The notes beneath the pieces are model-generated. The model was not told the origin of the DNA and did no database searches. It saw nothing but the letters and a program-made list of their open reading frames with translations. Below, one piece after another: positions 29,305 through 37,017 of a stretch of 64,000 nucleotides of DNA. Origin of the DNA: GCA-003244245 sp050699715 (GTDB lineage Bacteria; Actinomycetota; Actinomycetes; Mycobacteriales; Pseudonocardiaceae); the NCBI GenBank assembly GCA_050699715.1, contig JBOHFR010000024.1:3575-67574 (forward strand), written 5' to 3'. Position 1 is the stretch's first letter. Each line of letters starts with the position of its first letter. The position numbers and the translations under genes are program-made.

Positions 29305-29638
29305 CGCCAAACCATGTGTCCACCATGGACATCGCGTCGTCAATGTTGGTCGCGGTCACCGTGACGCTGCGCTCGCCGGAGGTCACGGTGATGGTCACGT
29401 CCGAACGTCGGGACCGGATGAACTCAGGCAGGGTTTTGATCGCGACGGCGAAAACCCCACCGCTGGCGGCCACTACCTGCAGGACATCCCAGGCGCCCTG
29501 CTCCCCAGATCCTGGCCTACCCGGGATCTGCGAGACCTCCACGTCAGGGATCCGGCGCAGGTGCTCGCGCAGCGACCGCAGCTCGGCCGGGTCGGACACC
29601 GACACCTCGGCGCTGTGGGACGCGTTCTCCACAGCCAT
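29297..29638 (-). CDS. EACC1 (effector-associated constant component 1) protein
   Basis: 113 residues: a ligand-free alpha/beta head (EVSVSDPAELRSLREHLRRI), a hydrophobic helix (WDVLQVVAASGGVFAVAIKT), then strands VTITVTSGERSVTVTATNID. This matches the EACC1 component described in NTP-dependent conflict systems, normally encoded next to a caspase or similar effector. It ends inside the caspase gene, so the two are co-translated. Confidence 0.78.
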   Translation of the reverse strand: MAVENASHSAEVSVSDPAELRSLREHLRRIPDVEVSQIPGRPGSGEQGAWDVLQVVAASGGVFAVAIKTLPEFIRSRRSDVTITVTSGERSVTVTATNIDDAMSMVDTWFGDA

Positions 29639-29749
29639 GGCTCCCTCGTTGGCTCGGATTGGCGGTGCGCTTCACGCAAGGCAACGACCATACTCGGGGC
29701 TCCCGCTGAGGAGACCGAGACGCTGGGATTCTGGATCCAGGCATGCCTA

Positions 29750-30130
29750 ACCGCCGCCGAGCCGCGGGCGCTGTCGGCGGCGCAGGTCCGCACCGTCAAG
29801 AAAGGGCGGCCGCCATCAAGGCGGCGACACCCCGCTCGCGACGCACCGGCACACCCGGCCGTACCGGGACCGCGCGATCGTGCACGTGTTGCTGGCCACC
29901 GGCCTGCGCCGCGCCGAACTCGTCAACCTCGACCTGGCCCAGCTCGAACCGAACACCCAACCGAGCTGCGCCGAGTCCACAAGGCCCGCCTAGCCGGCGT
30001 GCGCGGCAAAGGCCACACCCAATGCACGATGTTCCTCGGGGCCGTCTCGATCGCCACCCGCCGCCCCGACGGCCGGCTGTCCACCCGCACCATCAACTGG
30101 AATGCGACTCACCAGCCGGACATCATGGTT
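29750..30130 (+). pseudogene. Tyrosine recombinase fragment
   Basis: RDRAIVHVLLATGLRRAELV followed by NLDLAQLEP is the catalytic Arg-I region of a phage-type integrase. A frameshift near 29960 leads into VHKARLAGVRGKGHTQCTMF in another frame. No C-terminal HxxR or Tyr box remains. Second integrase remnant in the window. Confidence 0.5.
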
Positions 30131-30183
30131 CGGCACGGACTCCCCGAGCACCCGGCCAGCGCCGGCCCGCTGGTGCCGTCGCG

Positions 30184-30252
30184 ATGATCGCCACCGGCGA
30201 GGTCGCCGTGGTGGACGACCCGGGCAACCTGGTGCTGCGCCCGCACGCCTGA
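30184..30252 (+). pseudogene. hyuA 3'-end fragment (copy 2)
   Basis: Encodes ATGEVAVVDDPGNLVLRPHA and a stop, matching the last residues of HyuA at 21570-21631, and the following GACCTGGCC matches as well. Convergent with the HTH gene at 30280. Confidence 0.6.
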
Positions 30253-30279
30253 CCTGGCCGGATTGTGTGCGGCGCACGG

Positions 30280-31134
30280 TCAGCCCCTCAGCTCCGCAGC
30301 GACGCCCTGTATCAGGTTCACAGCGTCCGGGCCAATGGTGGCGGTGGACCATAAGCGGCGGTAGATGTCGCGATACAGCTCCACATCTGCCGGGTGGCTG
30401 ACGGTGAGGTAGCTGTGGACCAGTTCTACCGCTACGAACGGATCGTCCTCACCCCTGTCGGCGTAGATGGTGAATCCGTGGAATGGCACCACCGGCTCTC
30501 TGCCTCCGGGAACCACCCCCAGCGACACGTTGTCCTGTTCAGCAACGGTGGCCACCCGATCCAGCTGGGCAGTCAGAACCTCTCGGTGGCCGGCGGGTAG
30601 CCACCGCAGAACCGCCTCGGGCAGGAGGAAGCCGAAGTGCCGGGTTCGGTCGCTCAGGGCCTCTTGTCGCCGCCACCTACCCGCCAGCGCTGCCACCTCA
30701 TCCTGCTGACCTGTGTAGTTGGTCAACCGCAACACGTGTTCGGCGTAGGCGGGCGTCTGCAACAGGCCGGGGACCACCGTGGGAGAGTAGTACAGCAACG
30801 TCCGTGTGGTCGCCTCATTCGCCCGAACCGCGTCCTGTAGCTGCGGAAACGCGGGCATCAAGGCACGCCACGCCTCCGCTTGCGTGAACGCTGCCTCGGT
30901 CAGTGCTGACAACTGGTCCAGCACCTCCTGGCTGGCACCGCACACCTGCCCCCAGGCGAGCACCTTCGGAAGCGGCAGCAGCTTCTCGGCCCGCTCAGCG
31001 CGGGAGACCATGGGCTGACTGAGGTTGATCCGCCTGCCGATCTCACGTTGGTCCAGACCCGCGAGGCTCCGTAAGCGGGACAGCTCACGAGCTAGCTGTT
31101 GATGTAGCAGGGGTGGTGTCTTACCGATGCTCAC
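30280..31134 (-). CDS. XRE-family HTH regulator with DUF5753 (Scr1-type)
   Basis: 284 residues. An N-terminal XRE helix-turn-helix (LRSLAGLDQREIGRRINLSQ, then PMVSRAERA) is followed by the DUF5753 domain (LLYYSPTVVPGLLQTPAYAE). These regulators are widespread in actinomycetes next to DUF397 or DUF6879 proteins and are annotated as antitoxin-like. Its start overlaps the DUF6879 stop by 4 bases. A paralogous module is at 48311-49908. Confidence 0.85.
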   Translation of the reverse strand: MSIGKTPPLLHQQLARELSRLRSLAGLDQREIGRRINLSQPMVSRAERAEKLLPLPKVLAWGQVCGASQEVLDQLSALTEAAFTQAEAWRALMPAFPQLQDAVRANEATTRTLLYYSPTVVPGLLQTPAYAEHVLRLTNYTGQQDEVAALAGRWRRQEALSDRTRHFGFLLPEAVLRWLPAGHREVLTAQLDRVATVAEQDNVSLGVVPGGREPVVPFHGFTIYADRGEDDPFVAVELVHSYLTVSHPADVELYRDIYRRLWSTATIGPDAVNLIQGVAAELRG

Positions 31135-31679
31135 CGCTGGCCCTGGACGGCGGCGAGGTACTCGGCGAGGCTTACAGAGCGGTCCATCGCCAGCCTCCGC
31201 TGTCGTTCCAGCTCCACCACCCCGGCAGGGGTGGTCACTGGCTCGATGTCCAGGAGGTGGGCGCTGTCATCGAAGTGCAGCAGCACCCCGCAGGTTTTGG
31301 GGGTCTCGTGATCGAACAGCCAGAAGTCGGGGCCGAGATCGACCAGTTCGGGGTGCATGCCTCGGTCAGCGAGCTTGATCACCTCGCCTGCGGCCTGCGA
31401 CTCCACGTAGCTGATCAGCTCATAACGCAGGTACTCCGACAGTGGGTGCTCGACGATGTGCACCCGGCCCCATTGCTTGCCGGCGGCTGTGGTCACGGCG
31501 ATCCGCCGGAGCCACTCGCTGGTACGGACGCTGCGCTCCGGCCGAGGCAGGCCCTCGCGGAACGCTCGCAGCCGGCCGTCTTCCTCGGGCATGGCGTAGG
31601 TCTGGTGTGTCTCCAGGTGGAACGCGGAGACCTGGAACGCGTCGAAAAGCTCGTCGAACTCGCCAAGGGTCATGATCAT
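31131..31679 (-). CDS. DUF6879 family protein
   Basis: 182 residues (MIMTLGEFDELFDAFQVSAF). Characteristic conserved stretches are VSAFHLETHQTYA, EHPLSEYLRYELISYVESQA and DFWLFDHET. Second gene of the HTH/DUF6879/small-protein module; function unknown, probably partner of the HTH protein it overlaps. The paralogue at 49165-49701 has the same order and overlap. Confidence 0.8.
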   Translation of the reverse strand: MIMTLGEFDELFDAFQVSAFHLETHQTYAMPEEDGRLRAFREGLPRPERSVRTSEWLRRIAVTTAAGKQWGRVHIVEHPLSEYLRYELISYVESQAAGEVIKLADRGMHPELVDLGPDFWLFDHETPKTCGVLLHFDDSAHLLDIEPVTTPAGVVELERQRRLAMDRSVSLAEYLAAVQGQR

Positions 31680-31710
31680 GGCTGGCCGTCCTCCGGAGTG
31701 GGCGGGTTGT

Positions 31711-31977
31711 CTAGGTTGCTGGGTCCTCGCGGAGGTGGGATCGTCCCGTCGAGTACCGGGGCCCCCCGGCGATCATCTTGGTGATCAGGTTCAAGATCAG
31801 GAATTCCCAGTCCGCATCCGGGATGAACAGCACGCCCTCGTGGTTTGGCATCCCCGGAGGCAGGTGCTCGGGGTCGCTGGTCTTGTAAGCCTGAACGACG
31901 ACACCGCCCGGCGCCTTGTGGAACGTCGGGCAGGGGCCGTTCTCGCAGTTGTTGGTAGCAAGCACGGTCAGCGGCAT
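31711..31977 (-). CDS. Small Cys-pair protein of the HTH/DUF6879 module
   Basis: 88 residues. The N-terminus has NNCENGPCPTFHK, then GVVVQAYKTSDPEHL, and a C-terminal block EGVLFIPDADWEFLILNLI resembling DUF397-type small proteins. It begins the leftward operon and is divergent from the lasso precursor. The counterpart at 49711-49908 shares the CxxGxxC start. Confidence 0.55.
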   Translation of the reverse strand: MPLTVLATNNCENGPCPTFHKAPGGVVVQAYKTSDPEHLPPGMPNHEGVLFIPDADWEFLILNLITKMIAGGPRYSTGRSHLREDPAT

Positions 31978-31988
31978 GGCGTGGGTCC

Positions 31989-32114
31989 TGACTCAGTGGG
32001 ATTAGACGTGACTCACGCATAATCCGGCATCTGCTCCCGGTGGCGCAAGGCAGCTCACTGACCCGGGGCCTTGCACGTGGGGGGATTGTATGCCACGGTA
32101 TTCACTGTGACTCA
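31989..32114. promoter_or_regulatory. Three TGACTCA repeats between divergent genes
   Basis: TGACTCA occurs at 31989-31995, 32009-32015 and 32108-32114 in the interval separating the HTH module from the lasso precursor. It is a candidate operator set for the adjacent DUF5753 regulator; inferred from position only. Confidence 0.3.
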
Positions 32115-32141
32115 AGACGAATAAGGAAGGAAGTGCACACG

Positions 32142-32255
32142 ATGGCTAAGCGGCCCTACACCCGGCCGACGCTGGTGGCGCTCGGCGACGTGCGGTCGTT
32201 CACGCTCGGCCACAAGAGTTACGACACCGCTGACATGAAGAACTACTACAACTGA
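32142..32255 (+). CDS. Lasso peptide precursor
   Basis: 37 residues. The leader carries the lasso recognition pattern YxxPxLxxxGxxxxxT (YTRPTLVALGDVRSFTLG). Thr sits at -2 before the predicted core GHKSYDTADMKNYYN. A macrolactam between Gly1 and Asp9 would give a nine-residue ring with a six-residue tail. RBS AAGGAAGG lies 12 bases upstream of the ATG. The cyclase gene follows 94 bp downstream; no leader-binding protein, protease or exporter gene is seen beside it. Confidence 0.82.
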   Translation: MAKRPYTRPTLVALGDVRSFTLGHKSYDTADMKNYYN

Positions 32256-32349
32256 GTCCCGCATCGGGAGAACCGGGTACGCCCGCCGCCACGACCCCAG
32301 ATGTCGGGCGCACCCGGCCCACCGCCCGAGAACCCCAAGGAATGCTGTG

Positions 32350-33708
32350 ATGCGCTGGTTCGCCAGCTGGCACCCCGCCAGTACCGGAGCTGGGCGCCCG
32401 CCGGTTCCGGCCGGGGCACGCCAGGTCTGGCCCGGCGGCCCACCGCTATGGGTCGCTGGGCAGTGGGATAGGTGGGAAGTCCGCACCTGCCACTTTTCGG
32501 GCTTTCACCTCGCGGCGTTCGGGGCGTGCCTGGCCACCGACACTGAGCTGGCCGCCGCCGCGACCGCAGCCCGCAGATCCGGGAACTACACCGTGCTGGC
32601 CGAGCTTGCGGGCAACCACGTCACCGTGGTGCACGACGAATACGGCGTCACGGTCGTCACCGATCTGGCCGGGCTACATCCGGTCTTCTACACCCCATGG
32701 ACGGGCGGGACCTTGTTCGCCTCCTCACCGCTCCCATTGGCCGACCTCACCAGAGCGGGTCTCGACCTGGAATGGCTGGCTGCCATGCTGCTGTGTCCCG
32801 ACGTTCCCCAGGCGAATGTCGACCGGTCCGCCTTCGCCGGCATCAGGCGCACCCGCCCCGGCCACGTCCTCACCGTTGGCCCCGACGGGCTACGGCAGCG
32901 CCCGATCCCGCTGCCCCTCGGCGACGCCACCTTCAAGGAGGGAGCACAAGCGCTGCGATCTGCCCTGGTCACCGCAGTGCAACGGCGGGCTGGTCTGGGG
33001 CAGACAATGACAGCTGACCTTTCGGGCGGGCTCGACTCTTCGACGCTTGCCGTACTGGCCGCCGGGTATCTGCCCGCCGGGCTACCCGCTATCACCTACG
33101 CCGATCCCGTCGCCGACAACGCTGACGACCTCGCCTACGCACAACTCTGTGCGGACGACGAGCCGAGACTGAATCAGATCATCGTGACTGGTGACCAGAC
33201 CACTCTGCCGTTCCTCGATCTCGATCAGGTGCCATTGCTGGACGAGCCGTCCCAGGACACACTGCTGTTCACCCGCACCTGGGCACGCCTTGCCCCCGCT
33301 GCCGCCTGCGGCTCGGCGATCCACCTCAGCGGGGACGGCGGCGATGCCGTCCTCGTCGGATCACTCACCTACCTTGCCGGCCTGGCTCGCTCCGGCCGTA
33401 TGCGCGATGTGGTCCGGGAGGCCGCCACCTCGGCTGGGCCGAGCGGTGGCGGTCCCTCGGCCGCCCCGGCTACACCCATCTTCGACCCCAACTCGACCAA
33501 GATGAGTCCGGCTGGCACGTTCGAGCGACGCTCGGCTAAAGGTGACCCGAGAAACGCTGGTGGTCGGCGACGAGGTCAGCGGCCTCACGTTGATCGAGCA
33601 GCCGGACACCACTGCACGGCTAACCCGGCTGGATTGTGTGCGGCGCACCGTCAGCCCCTCAGCGATGCCCTGGATCAGGTTCACGGCGTCACTGACCCGG
33701 CCGTGTGA
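32350..33708 (+). CDS. Lasso cyclase (asparagine-synthetase-like), 3' end disrupted
   Basis: The N-terminal half resembles the glutaminase-like domain of lasso macrolactam synthetases. The ATP-pyrophosphatase loop is LSGGLDSSTLAVLAAGYLP, and HLSGDGGDAVLVGSLTYLAG is the second synthetase signature. The protein is coherent to about 33430 (REAATSAG). Beyond that the frame runs through unrelated DNA, including a hyuA 3' fragment, so the native C-terminus has been replaced. GTG at 32347 is an alternative start. It would activate the Asp side chain for ring closure if still folded. Confidence 0.75.
   Translation: MRWFASWHPASTGAGRPPVPAGARQVWPGGPPLWVAGQWDRWEVRTCHFSGFHLAAFGACLATDTELAAAATAARRSGNYTVLAELAGNHVTVVHDEYGVTVVTDLAGLHPVFYTPWTGGTLFASSPLPLADLTRAGLDLEWLAAMLLCPDVPQANVDRSAFAGIRRTRPGHVLTVGPDGLRQRPIPLPLGDATFKEGAQALRSALVTAVQRRAGLGQTMTADLSGGLDSSTLAVLAAGYLPAGLPAITYADPVADNADDLAYAQLCADDEPRLNQIIVTGDQTTLPFLDLDQVPLLDEPSQDTLLFTRTWARLAPAAACGSAIHLSGDGGDAVLVGSLTYLAGLARSGRMRDVVREAATSAGPSGGGPSAAPATPIFDPNSTKMSPAGTFERRSAKGDPRNAGGRRRGQRPHVDRAAGHHCTANPAGLCAAHRQPLSDALDQVHGVTDPAV
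33546..33620 (+). pseudogene. hyuA 3'-end fragment (copy 3)
   Basis: VGDEVSGLTLIEQPDTTA parallels GDEVRGPALIEQPDTTT of HyuA near 21510-21560. It joins directly to the regulator fragment that follows. Confidence 0.6.
33625..33700 (-). pseudogene. 3'-end fragment of a DUF5753 HTH gene
   Basis: About 65 bp match the 3' end of the regulator at 30280 and its downstream flank (reads AVNLIQGIAEG, then GGTGCGCCGCACACAATCC). Only the gene's tail is present. Confidence 0.55.
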
Positions 33709-33865
33709 GCTGCCGGACCGATACGACCAGGGGTCGGCGTGGGCTCCACGAGTTGGGGAGAGACCGCTGCTACGATTCGCCGCGCGTCCTCGGGCGTCGG
33801 CAGACGTCGTTGCTGCGAGCAGCGGCTTATCGGACTCAGTGTGCTCGTCGTGGAGGGCTTCGAAG

Positions 33866-34465
33866 ATGACGGCGGCAGGTCACGATCCGCGCGGTGTGGT
33901 GCACGGCCTGGTGGCAGGTGTGGCGCCGCTCGATGAGCACGAGGCGCAGGACAGGGCCACCACGTTGCAGTGGGTGCGGTCGGGCGCGCCGCTGTTCCGG
34001 ATCGCTCGCCCGGCTACACCCGAAAAGCACCTGTGTGTGTACTTCGCCTTGTTCGACGAGACACGACGTTCGGTGCTGCTGGTCGACCATGCGAAAGCGG
34101 GTTTGTGGCTGTTCCCCGGTGGCCACGTCGACGATGGGGAGGACCCGCGCACCACAGTGCTGCGGGAGGCGACCGAGGAACTGCAGATCGATGGCGAGTT
34201 CCACCCGCGGTTCGGGGACGCGCCGCTGTTCCTGACCGTGACGAAGACGCGCGGCGAGCACAGTCACACAGACGTGTCGTTCTGGTTCGTGCTGGCCGCC
34301 GATCAGGAGATGCGGATCGAGGCGGACCCGCGAGAAGCGAATCAGGTCCGCTGGTTCGCCCTAGACGACCCGGCGGAGTGGGCGCCTGATCGGTTCGATC
34401 CGCACATGGCGCGCTTCCGCGACAAGCTCCTGGCCCGCCTGGGCACCCCGGCGTTGGTGGGCTAG
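33866..34465 (+). CDS. Nudix hydrolase
   Basis: 199 residues from ATG 33866. The Nudix box reads GGHVDDGEDPRTTVLREATE followed by ELQI, so the usual final Gly of EExG is Gln while the metal-binding REXXEE is kept. N- and C-terminal extensions are longer than in the protein at 5113. It is convergent with a truncated exonuclease gene, echoing the Nudix/exonuclease pairing at 5113-6526. Substrate unknown. Confidence 0.82.
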   Translation: MTAAGHDPRGVVHGLVAGVAPLDEHEAQDRATTLQWVRSGAPLFRIARPATPEKHLCVYFALFDETRRSVLLVDHAKAGLWLFPGGHVDDGEDPRTTVLREATEELQIDGEFHPRFGDAPLFLTVTKTRGEHSHTDVSFWFVLAADQEMRIEADPREANQVRWFALDDPAEWAPDRFDPHMARFRDKLLARLGTPALVG

Positions 34466-34469
34466 CAGG

Positions 34470-34997
34470 TCACCACAAACGACTGTCGCTTACCATGGGC
34501 GACGGCCGTTTGTCGGCGCGGTCGGCTCGCAGCCCGATGGTGGTCAGCAGGGCGGCGTGATCGCTGAGGTCATCGCTTCGAGGGGTGTGGTCGTAAGCGC
34601 ACGCTCGGATCTTTCCTGCCCCGACGCTGACGAGGCTGTGGTCTAGGCGCTGGCTGCCGAAGCGGGGATTGATCCAGCTATGGTCGCCAGCCGAGGGGTT
34701 GAGTTCGCGGTAGGCGTCGCGGAGACCGAGCGCCAGGAAGCCGGTGTAGAAGGCGTAGTCGTGGTCTTCGAATGCGGATAGGTGGGGTCGGTGGTCGGGT
34801 TCGACGACGTTGAGATCACCCGCTACGCACAGGGCGGGGCGGTTGATCTCGGCAAGGTAGTCCAGGAGGCGGTGCTGGAACTCGCGGCGATGGTAGCTGC
34901 TGTCCGCAGTCATCCCGTTGGTGGGACCGTAGATGCCCACGAGGCGCACGGTGATGCCGGCCGGACCCGGCCACCGTCGCAAACCGATCAGTAGGTA
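34470..34997 (-). pseudogene. Exonuclease III family protein, N-terminally truncated
   Basis: The C-terminal two thirds of an EEP-fold nuclease: VRLVGIYGPTNGMTADSSYH, CVAGDLNVVEPDH, RLDHSLVSVG and SDDLSDHAALLTTIGL. The first 100 or so residues, including the metal-binding Glu, are absent. The frame runs into the 3' end of the TPR-like gene at 35000 with no good start. Related to 5687-6526. Confidence 0.7.
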
Positions 34998-34999
34998 GC

Positions 35000-36124
35000 T
35001 CAGGCCGTCGACGGGTGGTGAGTATCTCGTGCGAGTACCTGCGCGAGCTGTGCCTCGCTTGTCTTCGTTGAGGTTATGAGGTCGTCCAGCAGGTTAGCTG
35101 GCATCGTGCCGCGCCTGAGTCCTGACAACTCGACGATGCCGGCCAAGGCATCCTCATTGGCCTGCGCCATGCTTGACCGGCATAGTTCGTGTGAGAGCAG
35201 GTCCGATGCGCTGTACGCGTCGGCGCCGGCCGCCGCCTCGCGGATGACCCTGGCGATGACCTGCGATGTGCCTGCTCGGTGTGCGTCGGCGGCGAGGTCG
35301 ATAACGCACAGCCCCAGGCGGGTGCGGAAGAAGAGGTGCTCAGGTGAGGGTTCGAGCCGGAGGTACATCCTTACCATCGTGGCGGTGGACGTGTCGGCTG
35401 GCTGGTTCCTGATGCGCAGGCACAGTGTTCGCAAGCAGGTCGCGACGGATTTCTCCCAGGGATCGGGTGTTGAGCTGTCGTCGAGCATGTCGAGGGCCGC
35501 GCCATGGTCGCCGGTGGCGCATCGCGCGAGAATCGCGACTTGCCGGCCGTCCAGCATCCGCTTTCCGATGCCCTTGTACTGTTCGATGTGTCTGAGCGCG
35601 TCGCCCCATCTGCCGGCTTGTGTCAGCGCGCGGGTGCCATCGGCCAGCAGAATGGTCCACAGGAATTTCCGAAGTTCGTGGCGCTGTTCCGTCTGGTTCA
35701 CGAAGTGCCGGAAGTCGATGTTCCTGCCGTCGATCTCCGTGGCCGTTTGGGTTCTCGCGGCGTTGTAGGCGTTCTCGAAGATCTGGTACGCGCGGTCGCC
35801 GTCGCCGCCGCGCGTGGCTAGCCGGCCGAGGTTGACGATCGGTTGAAGCGCGAGCTTCGCCGTCTTGGCGGTGAGAGGTGTGGATGTCTCGAAGATGGCG
35901 AACTGGCGCCAGCACAGCTGCTGCGCGAGATCGACGAGGCCGCAATCGCTCGCGATGAGGGCCGCTTTGTTGAGCGCCTCGGCTGCCGATGATAGTCGGA
36001 TCTCATCGGATCCCTGGGATGCTGAACACGCAAGTTCGCGAATCTCGCCGACGCGCAGATGCAGTGCCTGGCCGGGTGGCCTCGTGCGCGGTAGGAGCGG
36101 AAACCGGTCCACGACTTTGATCAT
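35000..36124 (-). CDS. TPR-like helical protein at the end of the FxLD operon
   Basis: 374 residues, almost entirely predicted helix (LNKAALIASDCGLVDLAQQL, RALTQAGRWGDALRHIEQYK). It resembles the TPR half of the HTH-TPR regulators but has no N-terminal HTH. It starts 21 bases after the upstream LanB-C-domain gene, so it belongs to the operon. It may be a regulatory or scaffolding partner; function unknown. Confidence 0.6.
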   Translation of the reverse strand: MIKVVDRFPLLPRTRPPGQALHLRVGEIRELACSASQGSDEIRLSSAAEALNKAALIASDCGLVDLAQQLCWRQFAIFETSTPLTAKTAKLALQPIVNLGRLATRGGDGDRAYQIFENAYNAARTQTATEIDGRNIDFRHFVNQTEQRHELRKFLWTILLADGTRALTQAGRWGDALRHIEQYKGIGKRMLDGRQVAILARCATGDHGAALDMLDDSSTPDPWEKSVATCLRTLCLRIRNQPADTSTATMVRMYLRLEPSPEHLFFRTRLGLCVIDLAADAHRAGTSQVIARVIREAAAGADAYSASDLLSHELCRSSMAQANEDALAGIVELSGLRRGTMPANLLDDLITSTKTSEAQLAQVLARDTHHPSTA

Positions 36125-36145
36125 CCGGCTCGTCGCCCCCTATTA

Positions 36146-36991
36146 TCATTGCCCGAGGACAACTGCTGTGGCCACGTTGGCGAGGATGCTTTGTGTCGTG
36201 TGAGGCAGGCCGATTCGGTTCCAGTGGAAGATGACGTGGTGGGCGAGCACGGCTCGCGCACCTCTACGGAGCGTTCCGTTGCCGGCGAGGTCGCCCAGTG
36301 CCCGGCCTGCTTCCTCGAAGGCGGCGGCCCAGTCGGAAAGGAAGATGAGTGGCCCGTTCTCCTGCATCAGAGGGCTGGCGGGGCTCGCGTCCACGGTCAT
36401 GAGTTTTCGTAGGCCGGGTTCCATGGTGCGCAGCCGGTCCAGGGGTGTATCGGGGGGAAGGGACCGGTGCTCGGTGACACGTGCCCAGATGTCTCCTTGT
36501 TCATACCAGTCCTGTCCCGCGCCGCGCATCAGGATGCTGCACAGCAGGACCGACAGCTCGCGCCGCTGATCGCTGCGGCCTCCGGGGGTGGTAGCGCGGA
36601 GATGGGCGAGGATGTGTCGGCTGTCGGTGTGGAACAGGTGGTGGGCGAGGTCCATGGCCGCGGCTCCGCCGAAGGCGTAGGTCTCGGGTTCGTAGCTGGT
36701 CTCGACCCAGCTCGCGATGCGGCCGGCGTCCCGCAGGGTTGTGAGTCGCTGGTGGATGAACGTCGTCGTGTCCTGCTCGGTGCTGTCGTGGGACGGCTGG
36801 AAACGAAGGCGCCAGCAGGGGGCTTTTCTGATGAAGAACCACGACGCGATCAGTCCGGCTGTCTCGGCGCTGGTCATCTCCGGGCCGAGGTGGGCGACGC
36901 CGGTGTGTTCAGCGGCGGAGTAGTCGTCGAACTGGATGGACACCTGGTGCCATGACGGGCTCGTCGGTGGCGGGTCGGTGCCGCGGTTCAT
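36146..36991 (-). CDS. Stand-alone LanB C-terminal (SpaB_C / thiopeptide-type bacteriocin biosynthesis) protein
   Basis: 281 residues from ATG 36991 preceded by AAGGAA. WHQVSIQFDDYSAAEHTGVA at the N-terminus and FAFGG-like TYAFGGAAAMDLAHHLFHTD are signatures of the glutamate-elimination domain of lanthipeptide dehydratases. LanB at 38259 already has its own copy, so the operon encodes two elimination-type domains. It starts 26 bases after lanC. Confidence 0.82.
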   Translation of the reverse strand: MNRGTDPPPTSPSWHQVSIQFDDYSAAEHTGVAHLGPEMTSAETAGLIASWFFIRKAPCWRLRFQPSHDSTEQDTTTFIHQRLTTLRDAGRIASWVETSYEPETYAFGGAAAMDLAHHLFHTDSRHILAHLRATTPGGRSDQRRELSVLLCSILMRGAGQDWYEQGDIWARVTEHRSLPPDTPLDRLRTMEPGLRKLMTVDASPASPLMQENGPLIFLSDWAAAFEEAGRALGDLAGNGTLRRGARAVLAHHVIFHWNRIGLPHTTQSILANVATAVVLGQ

Positions 36992-37017
36992 GCTCAGTTT
37001 CCTTCGTCTGATTTCGG

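Noticed and set aside
33430..33540. Alternative frame reading HLGWAERWRSLGRPGYTHLR at the broken lasso cyclase end
   Set aside because: Looks protein-like and may be a foreign fragment, but no family could be recognised and it is only about 37 residues.
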